DNA of 49,837 nt from Lachnospiraceae bacterium (GTDB lineage: Bacteria; Bacillota; Clostridia; Lachnospirales; Lachnospiraceae): assembly GCA_030523275.1 (NCBI GenBank), contig JAUNIX010000003.1, positions 17,615-67,451 on the forward strand, in the 5' to 3' direction. Numbering within the stretch: the stretch's first letter is position 1; each line of letters starts with the position of its first letter. Below are positions 9,784 to 16,782 of the stretch, in pieces. Under the pieces are notes generated by a model. That model had not been told where the DNA came from, ran no database searches, and saw only the letters and a list, made by a program, of their open reading frames with translations. The position numbers and the translations under genes were made by a program.

Positions 9784-9996
9784 ATGAAAATGATATATAC
9801 AGTAAAAAGAATTGATGAGGATTTGGATTATGGATGTGAGGAACGAACTGGTCCTGTCATGGCGGTTGTGATTTTAGAAGACGTCGATGGTGTGGAACAT
9901 AGGATGAAAATGGAAGACGATTTGCTTTATCAAAGAGATATCAATGTGGGAGATAAAGTAATTATAGATGAGAGTGGGAAATGTGCCAGACAATAA
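9784..9996 (+). CDS. Small conserved protein of unknown function
   Basis: A 70-aa acidic protein starting at ATG 9784 behind ACGGAGG. The sequence alternates charged and hydrophobic residues (VKRIDEDLDYGCEERTG, VVILEDVDGVEHRMKMED, NVGDKVIID), suggesting a small beta-barrel. I do not recognise a family. It follows the GNAT gene by 36 nt and may be expressed with it. Confidence 0.6.
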   Translation: MKMIYTVKRIDEDLDYGCEERTGPVMAVVILEDVDGVEHRMKMEDDLLYQRDINVGDKVIIDESGKCARQ

Positions 9997-10118
9997 AGTT
10001 TAGGTGCATCCATAGGATTTCTTTTTTTCATATATTTTTTCTTAAAGAGAAATTAAGAAACGTATGATTTCATTTAAGAGTGTTTATGATTTCTTTACAA
10101 AAGTTTATACTTTCAAAA

Positions 10119-10147
10119 TTGAATATCAAATTGTCGGAAGGTATAAT
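10119..10147 (+). promoter_or_regulatory. Promoter of candidate small RNA
   Basis: TTGAAT (10119-10124), a 17-bp spacer and TATAAT (10142-10147). It sits alone in an intergenic region, with no start codon before the terminator ending at 10256. Confidence 0.6.
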
Positions 10148-10153
10148 ATAACC

Positions 10154-10256
10154 ATAGTAAGCGAAAGGACAAACACTTACTAAATTAGTTTTTCATATAT
10201 TTTTTATCCTCTCTTTTCATTGTAGAAAATCCAGTCAACGGCGACTGGATTTTTTT
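10154..10256 (+). ncRNA. Candidate ~100-nt intergenic small RNA
   Basis: A near-consensus promoter is followed by a 5' hairpin (TAGTAAG with CTTACTA, closing a 14-nt purine-rich loop GCGAAAGGACAAACA-like), an unpaired U-rich middle, and a strong terminator at 10226-10256. No ORF with a ribosome site fits between them. The overall form (5' hairpin, single-stranded linker, intrinsic terminator) is that of a small regulatory RNA. It could instead be a short attenuated leader of the 4-hydroxybutyrate dehydrogenase gene, although that gene has its own promoter candidate at 10328-10357. Targets unknown. Confidence 0.5.
10226..10256 (+). terminator. Intrinsic terminator of the small RNA
   Basis: AAAATCCAGTC (10226-10236) pairs perfectly with GACTGGATTTT (10243-10253) around loop AACGGC, with a run of seven T. 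Confidence 0.9.
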
Positions 10257-10327
10257 ATTTCATAGGAATTGCATTGCAATTTCAATGAAATAAAATATTT
10301 ATATTATTAGAAATTTGCCTCTTTTTC

Positions 10328-10357
10328 TTGACTTTTAAAAAAGAAGGGGGTTAATAT
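10328..10357 (+). promoter_or_regulatory. Possible promoter of 4-hydroxybutyrate dehydrogenase gene
   Basis: TTGACT (10328-10333), an 18-bp spacer and TAATAT (10352-10357), ~65 nt before the ATG at 10424. The -10 is weak, so confidence is moderate. Confidence 0.4.
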
Positions 10358-10423
10358 AAAATTGCTGTGAATGAATGGATAACAAAATGAATTGTGTATA
10401 TAAGAGAAAGAAGAGGGACACAA

Positions 10424-11536
10424 ATGCAGCAATTATTAGTAAAACCAGTGATTCTTAAATATGATACATGTAAATCCTTTGTGGAGGAGTTTAAGATTGG
10501 AAAAGGTGATCTTGTTATCACCAATGAATATATATATGAGCCGGGATTTGGCAATTTGAATCTGGAGTGTGAAGTAATCTTTCAGGAAAGATATGGAACT
10601 GGGGAGCCATCCGATGAAATGGCAGAAGCAATTTATAAAGATATAAAGGGATCTCCCAAACGGATTATTGCGATTGGAGGAGGGACCGTCATCGATATAT
10701 CCAAATTATTTGCGCTTAAGTATGTTTCTCCAATTTTAGATTTATATGATGGGAAGTTACCAATTGAAAAAGATAAGGAATTGATCCTTGTACCTACGAC
10801 CTGTGGAACAGGTTCTGAGGTGACGAATATTGCTATTCTTGCTTTAAATAGTCGTGGTACGAAAAAAGGATTGGCAGTGGATGAAATGTATGCGGATTAT
10901 GCCGTATTGATTCCGGAACTGATTAAAGGATTGCCATTTCGATTCTTTGCAACCAGTTCGATTGATGCTTTGATTCATGCGATTGAATCATCTTTATCTC
11001 CAAAGGGGAATGTTTATACCAGAATGTTTGGTTATAAAGCAATTGACATGATTCTTCGCGGTTATATGGAGATTCGTGACAAAGGCGAGGATGCCAGATT
11101 TGATCTTCTTGAAGATTTCCTGATTGCTTCAAACTTTGCGGGGATTGCATTTGGTAATGCAGGTTGTGCTGCGGTACATGCACTAAGTTATCCACTTGGA
11201 GCCACCTATCATGTGGCACATGGTGAATCAAATTATGCGATGTTTACTGGTGTTATGAAAAATTATATGGAGATTAAATCAGATGGAGAAATTCAAAAAC
11301 TGAATGCTTATATTGCTGATATTCTCGGATGTAATGTGAATGAGGTATTTGATGAACTTGAAACGTTATTAAATATCTTAATTCCAAAGAAAGCATTGCA
11401 TGAGTATGGTGTTACCGAACAAGATTTAGTAGAATTTACGGATTCGGTTATGGCAAATCAAGGACGTCTGATGGCAAATAATTTTGTTGAACTGGATAAA
11501 GAAAGAGTCTATAAAATTTATAAAGAATTATATTAG
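10424..11536 (+). CDS. 4hbD: 4-hydroxybutyrate dehydrogenase (iron alcohol dehydrogenase)
   Basis: A 370-aa group III metal-dependent alcohol dehydrogenase that reduces succinate semialdehyde to 4-hydroxybutyrate with NADH. The text strongly resembles Clostridium kluyveri 4HbD as I remember it: VPTTCGTGSEVTN, then SSIDALIHAIES and FAGIAFGNAGCAAVHALSYP. The nucleotide loop is GGGTVID (~85-91). Metal ligands are Asp181, His185, His252 and His266. I chose ATG 10424 because GAAGAGGGA precedes it, not the upstream in-frame start at 10394. The next gene is a GABA-type aminotransferase that would make the semialdehyde. A 5-hydroxyvalerate or 3-hydroxypropionate substrate cannot be excluded. The remaining genes of butyrate formation from GABA are not in this window. 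Confidence 0.85.
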   Translation: MQQLLVKPVILKYDTCKSFVEEFKIGKGDLVITNEYIYEPGFGNLNLECEVIFQERYGTGEPSDEMAEAIYKDIKGSPKRIIAIGGGTVIDISKLFALKYVSPILDLYDGKLPIEKDKELILVPTTCGTGSEVTNIAILALNSRGTKKGLAVDEMYADYAVLIPELIKGLPFRFFATSSIDALIHAIESSLSPKGNVYTRMFGYKAIDMILRGYMEIRDKGEDARFDLLEDFLIASNFAGIAFGNAGCAAVHALSYPLGATYHVAHGESNYAMFTGVMKNYMEIKSDGEIQKLNAYIADILGCNVNEVFDELETLLNILIPKKALHEYGVTEQDLVEFTDSVMANQGRLMANNFVELDKERVYKIYKELY

Positions 11537-11552
11537 TATTTGTGATATCTTT

Positions 11553-11596
11553 GGAGAGGCTGTTGTATTTATTTGATACAAAGGTCTCTCTATTTT
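11553..11596 (+). terminator. Terminator after 4hbD
   Basis: GAGAG and TTGTAT arms pair with ATACAA and CTCTC across a TTATTTG loop, with an internal mismatch region, followed by TATTTT. It lies 17 nt past the stop codon. Confidence 0.65.
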
Positions 11597-11730
11597 CATA
11601 TAGAAATTCCTTTGGAATTTTCAAGTAATAATAAAGATAAATTGTGCTTATAGCACAATAAAAATGAAAAAGATTGGGTTTTTGGTCTATTTTCAAATGA
11701 TAAAAATGGATATAGAATACAAATATCGAC

Positions 11731-11764
11731 AAAGAAGTCAAAAGAAATTTTTGGCTTCTTTTTG
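11731..11764 (+). terminator. Terminator in the gabT leader
   Basis: AAAGAAG (11731-11737) and CAAAA pair with TTTTTG and CTTCTTT around GAAA, with a T-run after it. It sits only ~37 nt before the AGGAGG of the aminotransferase gene. A possible upstream -10 is TAGAAT (11713-11718). The order promoter, short leader, terminator, gene suggests attenuation. A perfect 8-bp hairpin, ATTGTGCT / AGCACAAT, lies at 11641-11659 just upstream. Confidence 0.6.
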
Positions 11765-11814
11765 TTCATTCACAGTATTCATTATAAATTATGAGTTATA
11801 AGGAGGATTATAAT

Positions 11815-13167
11815 ATGTTAAAAACAGATTTGCCTGAAATTATTACAGGCACCGTTCCTGGACCAAAGGCCAAAGCGGTGATAGAAAGACGTGGGGAAGC
11901 GACTCCAACTGCAATTGGATGTATGTATCCTGTTGTGATTGAACGAGGAGAAGGCGCTATGATCGAAGATGTAGATGGCAATAAATTTCTCGATTGGATT
12001 GGTGGAGTTGGTGTATTAAACGTTGGTTTTTCTCATCCGGAGATCGTGGAAGCGGTAAAAGAACAGGCAGAAAAATATTTTCATGGTATGTTTAATGTTG
12101 TAACACATGAAGGTTATGTAGCGCTAGCAGAAAAGCTGGCATCAATTGCTCCAGTAAAAGGAGATAAGAAAAAAGCTTTCTTTGCAAACTCTGGTGCAGA
12201 AGCAGATGAAAATGCAGTGAAAGTGGCGAAAGCATTTACTGGAAGAAATAATATTATTGTATTTTCTGGCGCGTTCCATGGACGTACTTTACTTACCATG
12301 TCCATGACATCCAAAAAAGCCTATGCAGTTGGCATGGGTCCATTCCCAGATGGTATTTACCGAGCACAGTTCCCATATTATTATCGCAATCCGGAAGGAA
12401 TGCCAGAGGAAAAAGCTTGTGAATATTATTTACAATCCATTTATGATGTATTTGAACAATGTGCACCAGCGGATACGATTGCTGCAATTGTCGTAGAACC
12501 ACTTCAGGGAGAAGGTGGATTTATTCCTGCACCAATTGAATGGATCAAAGCGGTTCGTGAGATTTGTGATAAACATGGTATTATGTTGGTTGCAGATGAA
12601 GTACAGTCAGGTTTTTGTAGAACTGGACGTATGTTTGCTTCCATGTACTGGGAAGAGGCAGGTGTTCAGCCAGATATTATTGCGACAGCAAAATCAATTG
12701 CAGCTGGTGTTCCATTGTCAGCGATTATTGCAAGAGAAGAGGTTATGGAAGCTCCTGCAAAAGGAACGATTGGCGGTACCTATTGTGGAAATGCACTTGC
12801 GTGTGCTGCGTCTTTAAAAACAATTGAAATTATGGAAAGAGATCATCTTGCAGAACGTTCTTTAGAAATCGGTAAAAAAGTAACAGCCCGCTATCATGAG
12901 TGGAAAGAAAAATATGATGTGATTGGTGATGTTCGTGGTCTGGGAGGTATGATTGGTCTGGAACTAGTAAAAGACCAGAAAACGAAAGAACCAAATCCTG
13001 AACTTACGACAGCTTTAATCTTAGAATGTGTACAGAATGGTCTTATGATTGAGAGCGCAGGAACATATGGAAACGTGATCCGTTTTCTTGCACCACTGGT
13101 CATCACGGATGAACAGTTAGAGGCTGGTCTTGCAATTATGGAAAATGCTTTGGTAAAATGTATGTAG
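11815..13167 (+). CDS. gabT: GABA-type class III aminotransferase
   Basis: A 450-aa PLP enzyme of the 4-aminobutyrate aminotransferase group. Visible signatures are FFANSGAEADENAVK (phosphate-binding turn), FHGRT, VVEPLQGEGG, VADEVQSGFCRTGRM with PLP-ring Asp261, and Schiff-base Lys293 in ATAKSIAAGVPLSA. It should move the terminal amino group of an omega-amino acid (GABA, beta-alanine or 5-aminovalerate) to 2-oxoglutarate or pyruvate. ATG 11815 has AGGAGG 8 nt upstream; the in-frame ATG at 11791 has none. It pairs with 4hbD upstream and a permease downstream, giving uptake, deamination and reduction. Substrate choice is inference from the 4HbD neighbour. Confidence 0.85.
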   Translation: MLKTDLPEIITGTVPGPKAKAVIERRGEATPTAIGCMYPVVIERGEGAMIEDVDGNKFLDWIGGVGVLNVGFSHPEIVEAVKEQAEKYFHGMFNVVTHEGYVALAEKLASIAPVKGDKKKAFFANSGAEADENAVKVAKAFTGRNNIIVFSGAFHGRTLLTMSMTSKKAYAVGMGPFPDGIYRAQFPYYYRNPEGMPEEKACEYYLQSIYDVFEQCAPADTIAAIVVEPLQGEGGFIPAPIEWIKAVREICDKHGIMLVADEVQSGFCRTGRMFASMYWEEAGVQPDIIATAKSIAAGVPLSAIIAREEVMEAPAKGTIGGTYCGNALACAASLKTIEIMERDHLAERSLEIGKKVTARYHEWKEKYDVIGDVRGLGGMIGLELVKDQKTKEPNPELTTALILECVQNGLMIESAGTYGNVIRFLAPLVITDEQLEAGLAIMENALVKCM

Positions 13168-13293
13168 GGCAAAGAGTTTGTTGCTATAGCATTTGAAGTA
13201 ATAGCACAATAATGCGTAAAATGTGCAATATAATGGATTTTGTTTTGTTTAAAGAATATAATAAATAATAAAAAATGAATTTAAATGCATGTA

Positions 13294-13346
13294 TTGACAA
13301 ATTTTTATTTCAATGGTATGGTATTTATGTTCGATATATTAAACAA
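13294..13346 (+). promoter_or_regulatory. Promoter with candidate XRE-cupin operator
   Basis: TTGACA (13294-13299), 17 bp, TATGGT (13317-13322). Twelve nt later comes TATATTAAACAA (13335-13346), a 12-mer that recurs at 16466-16477 and, inverted, at 16619-16630. The site lies at the expected transcription start region. Confidence 0.65.
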
Positions 13347-13358
13347 ATGATAAACAGT

Positions 13359-13399
13359 AAAGGCGCTGGTGTTCTATGTAGAATAATGAGCGCCTTTTT
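13359..13399 (+). terminator. Leader terminator upstream of the kinase-permease genes
   Basis: AAAGGCGCT pairs with AGCGCCTTT, with an inner TTCTA/TAGAA stem, then a T-run. It follows the 13294 promoter by only ~40 nt, so a transcript must pass it to reach the genes. Confidence 0.8.
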
Positions 13400-13402
13400 A
13401 GA

Positions 13403-13498
13403 TTCACTCGAAGATATAAGGTAAGCGGAAATGCCCGCATTTCCATTTGCCTTCATATGCGAACTGATGAAAACCGCAAAATGTGTTTCATCTGGTTG
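13403..13498 (+). repeat. Two-hairpin dispersed repeat, copy A
   Basis: It contains the core AAGCGGAAATG ... CATTTCCATTTGCC hairpin and a second hairpin with GATGAAA / TTTCATC. Flanking arms ATATAAGG / CCTTCATAT are paired although they differ from other copies. It directly follows the terminator at 13359-13399. Other copies: 13541, 16715 (partial), 25296 and 30011. Confidence 0.8.
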
Positions 13499-13540
13499 GA
13501 CAAAGGTGTCTGCTTTTTTGCATACCCCTTTGTCTTTTTT
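13499..13540 (+). terminator. Second terminator in the same leader
   Basis: GACAAAGG (13499-13506) pairs with CCTTTGTC (13527-13534), with inner TGC/GCA pairing, followed by six T. It separates repeat copies A and B. Confidence 0.8.
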
Positions 13541-13639
13541 ATTTACGCGAAGGCACAAGGCAAGCGGAAATGTTTGCATTTCCATTTGCCGCCACACGCG
13601 AACCGATGAAACTCGCAGAGCGTGTTTCATTCGGTTTGG
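13541..13639 (+). repeat. Two-hairpin dispersed repeat, copy B
   Basis: Nearly identical to copy D at 25296-25392: a GGCAAGCGGAAATG ... CATTTCCATTTGCC hairpin flanked by CGCG arms, then ACCGATGAAAC ... GTTTCATTCGGT. It abuts the T-run of the 13499 terminator and ends ~22 nt before the next start codon, where the mRNA uses AATGGAGGA as ribosome site. Confidence 0.9.
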
Positions 13640-13660
13640 TGAAAGAAATGGAGGAATAAT

Positions 13661-14275
13661 ATGAAACAATTTGTTGTAAGTGTCGGCTGCGAATATGGTT
13701 GTGGTGGACCTGAAATTGGAAAAATTCTAGCGAAAGATTATGGAATTGCCTATTATGATCGTGAACTGATCGACGATATTATTGAGGAAGCCGGTTTTTC
13801 AAAAGATATTACAGAAGCAGCAGAGACAGGTGCAGATATTAAAGGAAGAGCAAAGGAATTACAGAATACGAAAAGTCCGACGAAATATGGTAATCTGACA
13901 GATCGTGTAGTTTACATTCAATCAGAAGCTATTAAAAAGTTGGCAAATCGTTCTTCTTGTGTGTTTATTGGACGTTGTTCTGATTACATTTTGAGAGAGC
14001 AGGAAAATTGTCTGAATGTTTTTATTTATGCACCATATGAAACAAGAATTAAAAATCTCATGGAACGAAATGGACTTTCAAGAGATGATGCTATTACGTT
14101 GATCGAGAAAAATGATGGAATGATGCATGCACGATATAAACAGATGACAGGAACTTATCGTGGTGACCGTCATAACAGGCATATGTTGATTGATAGCAGT
14201 TTGCTGGGAATCGAGGGAACAGCGGAATATATCAAGGTTTTAGTTGATAAACTGTTTGGCGAGAGCAAGAAATAA
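13661..14275 (+). CDS. Cytidylate kinase-like family protein
   Basis: A 204-aa P-loop protein of the cytidylate-kinase-like family. The N-terminus VSVGCEYGCGGPEIGK aligns with the family's ISREFGSGGREIGK nucleotide loop, followed by YYDRELID. Later SSCVFIGRCSDYIL, ERNGLSRDDAITLI and a HNRHMLIDSS segment fit the lid and substrate regions. These proteins sit beside transporters and regulators in many Clostridia and their substrate is unknown; it is not the housekeeping Cmk. It is 21 nt before the permease gene and probably co-transcribed, under two leader terminators and two repeat copies. Confidence 0.8.
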   Translation: MKQFVVSVGCEYGCGGPEIGKILAKDYGIAYYDRELIDDIIEEAGFSKDITEAAETGADIKGRAKELQNTKSPTKYGNLTDRVVYIQSEAIKKLANRSSCVFIGRCSDYILREQENCLNVFIYAPYETRIKNLMERNGLSRDDAITLIEKNDGMMHARYKQMTGTYRGDRHNRHMLIDSSLLGIEGTAEYIKVLVDKLFGESKK

Positions 14276-14296
14276 CACGGGAAAGGAGAAAATGAT

Positions 14297-15844
14297 ATGA
14301 ATGAAATGAATAAGAAAAAATCATCAGAATTTGACAAAGTTCTAGGTGCTTGGGATATACTTGTAATTGCCTTTGGTGCTATGATTGGATGGGGCTGGGT
14401 CGTTTCATCTGGAGACTGGATTGGAACTGGAGGCGTTTTAGGTGCAGCAATCGGATTTGTTATTGGTGGCATTATGGTATTTTTCGTTGGTCTTACCTAC
14501 TCAGAATTGACCAGTGCCATGCCACAATGTGGAGGAGAACATGTATTTAGTCACAGAGCGATGGGACCAATGGGCTCTTTCATCTGTACATGGGCGATTG
14601 TTTTAGGTTATGTCAGTGTTGTTTGTTTTGAAGCGTGTGCACTTCCGACAATCATCACTTATATTTTTCCGGGATTCTTAAAAGGGTATCTTTATACGGT
14701 GGCTGGTTTTGACGTGTATGCTTCCTGGCTTGCTGTCGCAGTAGGTATGTCTTTGTTTATGACTTATATCAATATCCGCGGTGTAAAAACAGCAGCAATT
14801 TTACAGACGATTCTGACAGTGATTATTGGTGGTGTTGGTATCATTTTGATCGTAGCGTCTGCTGTTCGTGGGGATGCTTCCAACCTGGCTGGACAGCTTT
14901 TTGTTGGTAATTCTACAGGCAGTATTGTAAAAACAGTTCTTGGTGTTGCGGTGGTAACTCCTTTTTACTTCATTGGATTTGATGTAATCCCACAGGCGGC
15001 AGAGGAAATTGATGTACCTTTAAAAAAGATTGGGAAAATTTTAGTTTTATCGATTGTAATGGCAGTTGTATTTTATGCGTTGATTATTTTGGCAGTAGGT
15101 TATATCATGAATCCTGCGGATATTGCGAATTCTCAGAATGGTGCAGGACTGGTAACAGCGGATGCTATGGCAAAAGCGTTTAATAGTGAGATTATGGCGA
15201 AAGTAATCATCGTTGGTGGTATGTGTGGTATTGCCACAAGCTGGAATTCTTTTCTTATGGGTGGAAGCCGTGCAATGTATTCTATGGCAGAATCGTATAT
15301 GATCCCATATACATTTGCTAAATTACATCCAAAATATAAGACTCCGGTAAACGCATTATATATGATCGGATTCTTGTCTTGTGTTGCTCCATTTGCTGGA
15401 AGAAAGATGTTAGTGTGGATTGTAGATGCCGGTAACTTTGGTTGTTGTATTGCGTATTGTATGGTATCTATTTCGTTCATTATCATGCGTACAAAAGAAC
15501 CAGATCTGGCAAGACCTTATAAAGTAGGAAATTATAAATTAGTTGGTACGATCGCAGTGCTGATGTCTGGGTTTATGGTAGCCATGTATCTGATTCCTGG
15601 TTCTGGAGCAGCTTTAGTATGGCAGGAGTGGATCATGGCTGGTGGCTGGTGTGTACTCGGTGTCATTTTCTGTATTGCATGTCGCAATAAATACAAAGAA
15701 AAATTTGGTCTTTTGGTGGAAATTATTTCAGATGAAGATGCAGCAGCTCTTCAGTCCAGTGATGAAGAAATCAGTGCAGCATTAGATGCAGCGATTGATG
15801 CAGCAATCGAAAAAATACTGAAAAAGCGAGAGATTGCATTATAA
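14297..15844 (+). CDS. APC superfamily amino acid permease
   Basis: A 515-aa membrane protein with about 12 hydrophobic segments. The N-terminal WDILVIAFGAMIGWGWVVSSGDWI is the unwound TM1 substrate region of APC transporters (GxxIGxG-like), and EAA-type glutamates follow in TM3. The last ~40 residues are a charged cytoplasmic tail rich in Ala/Asp/Glu (DEDAAALQSSDEE). It would import the amino acid handled by the surrounding aminotransferases, for example GABA or another omega-amino acid. ATG 14297 follows AAAGGAG. The XRE-cupin regulator comes next but has its own promoter. Confidence 0.85.
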   Translation: MNEMNKKKSSEFDKVLGAWDILVIAFGAMIGWGWVVSSGDWIGTGGVLGAAIGFVIGGIMVFFVGLTYSELTSAMPQCGGEHVFSHRAMGPMGSFICTWAIVLGYVSVVCFEACALPTIITYIFPGFLKGYLYTVAGFDVYASWLAVAVGMSLFMTYINIRGVKTAAILQTILTVIIGGVGIILIVASAVRGDASNLAGQLFVGNSTGSIVKTVLGVAVVTPFYFIGFDVIPQAAEEIDVPLKKIGKILVLSIVMAVVFYALIILAVGYIMNPADIANSQNGAGLVTADAMAKAFNSEIMAKVIIVGGMCGIATSWNSFLMGGSRAMYSMAESYMIPYTFAKLHPKYKTPVNALYMIGFLSCVAPFAGRKMLVWIVDAGNFGCCIAYCMVSISFIIMRTKEPDLARPYKVGNYKLVGTIAVLMSGFMVAMYLIPGSGAALVWQEWIMAGGWCVLGVIFCIACRNKYKEKFGLLVEIISDEDAAALQSSDEEISAALDAAIDAAIEKILKKREIAL

Positions 15845-15847
15845 TGA

Positions 15848-15876
15848 TTGGAAAGCGAAAAACTATAGTATATAAT
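15848..15876 (+). promoter_or_regulatory. Promoter of the XRE-cupin regulator
   Basis: TTGGAA (15848-15853), 17 bp, TATAAT (15871-15876), with the ATG 19 nt after the -10. The leader is very short and begins close to GAGGTG (15883-15888). Confidence 0.65.
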
Positions 15877-15895
15877 AGTTTTGAGGTGAACAACT

Positions 15896-16447
15896 ATGGA
15901 TTACTTATCGCATAATATTGGGGTAAATCTAAATCGTATCCGGAAATCAAAAGGTATGAGTCTTGATTTGGTGGCAGAGCAGACGGGAGTCAGCAAAAGC
16001 ATGTTGGCTCAGATAGAAAAAAAACATGCAAATCCTTCGATTGGTGTGCTTGGAAAAATTGTCAGTGGACTTCGTATAGAGTTTGATGATTTGTTAAAAA
16101 CACCACCTTTGGATTCTTATCTTGTGAATGTGAAGGAAATTACCCCTACGAAAGAGCGCGTTGGCAGATATCGGGTTTGGACATGCTTTCCGATAGAAGA
16201 TAATAATATAGTAGAAATTTATCGGATTGAGATTGAGCCTGGACAGACTTATCCTAGTGGTGGACATGGAGAAAAAACTCGAGAATACATATCTGTGTTA
16301 GATGGGGAGTTAGTTCTGGAATTGGAAGATGGGGAACATTTCGTTACAAAAGATCAAGTATTTCGTTTTGAATCGGATCGAGATCATAAATATAAAAATC
16401 CATCTTCGAAAAGATTATGTCTAATGTCATTTTTTGTAGCGTATTAA
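15896..16447 (+). CDS. XRE-family regulator with C-terminal cupin
   Basis: A 183-aa protein. Residues ~8-62 form an XRE helix-turn-helix (NRIRKSKGMSLDLVAEQTGVSKSMLAQIEKKHANPSI). Residues ~105-180 form a cupin barrel (EPGQTYPSGGHGEKTREYISVLDGELVLELEDGEH) that should sense a small molecule. Relatives such as PuuR control polyamine and GABA catabolism. Its location between the two aminotransferase/dehydrogenase pairs makes it the likely local regulator. The repeated 12-mer TATATTAAACAA near two promoters is a candidate binding site. Whether it represses or activates is not known. Confidence 0.85.
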   Translation: MDYLSHNIGVNLNRIRKSKGMSLDLVAEQTGVSKSMLAQIEKKHANPSIGVLGKIVSGLRIEFDDLLKTPPLDSYLVNVKEITPTKERVGRYRVWTCFPIEDNNIVEIYRIEIEPGQTYPSGGHGEKTREYISVLDGELVLELEDGEHFVTKDQVFRFESDRDHKYKNPSSKRLCLMSFFVAY

Positions 16448-16465
16448 TGGAAAATAAAAGTTCAA

Positions 16466-16477
16466 TATATTAAACAA
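16466..16477 (+). promoter_or_regulatory. Candidate XRE-cupin operator, site 2
   Basis: TATATTAAACAA just after the regulator stop codon, 109 nt upstream of the next -35. Extended context GTTCAATATATTAAACAAA closely matches the site at 13329-13349. Confidence 0.5.
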
Positions 16478-16585
16478 AGTGTGCTTTCAAATGTAGCAAC
16501 AATTTGCAAAAAAGAATGCACATGTTATGTAGTGATGCTAAAAAACGGGAAAATATAAAGGGTTCAAAAAAATATCATTCATATA

Positions 16586-16630
16586 TTGACGTGAGATGAT
16601 GTATATGATATTCTATAGTTGTTTAATATA
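16586..16630 (+). promoter_or_regulatory. Promoter with inverted candidate operator
   Basis: TTGACG (16586-16591), 17 bp, TATTCT (16609-16614), then TTGTTTAATATA (16619-16630), the exact reverse complement of the 12-mer at 13335 and 16466. It overlaps the expected transcription start of the second aminotransferase unit. Confidence 0.6.
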
Positions 16631-16650
16631 AAGGACAAAATTTAAAGGCA

Positions 16651-16714
16651 AAGGCGTCGTTGACCTGAAGAATAGACTTCAGTTAAGAAGGAAAAGGTCA
16701 TTGGCGTCTTTTTT
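16651..16714 (+). terminator. Leader terminator before the second aminotransferase
   Basis: GGCGTCG pairs with TGGCGTC using three G-U pairs, continuing with TGACCT / AGGTCA, and an inner CTGAAG / CTTCAG hairpin; six T follow. It lies between the 16586 promoter and the gene, again the promoter-terminator-gene order. Confidence 0.65.
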
Positions 16715-16765
16715 ATTTATGCGACCGATGAAACTCGCAAAGCTTGTTGCATCTGATTTGAATTA
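16715..16765 (+). repeat. Two-hairpin dispersed repeat, partial copy C
   Basis: Only the 3' hairpin is present: GCGACCGATGAAACTCGCAAAG then TTGTTGCATCTGATT. It abuts the T-run of the terminator, as in the full copies. Confidence 0.7.
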
Positions 16766-16782
16766 TTTAGGAGGATATGATT

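Noticed and set aside
13325..13669. Minus-strand frame of ~114 codons, and a similar one at 25080-25385, sharing MKHALRVSSVRV peptides
   Set aside because: They are translations of the two-hairpin repeat on its opposite strand, have no ribosome site in a consistent place, and run across terminators. Treated as a repeat artefact.
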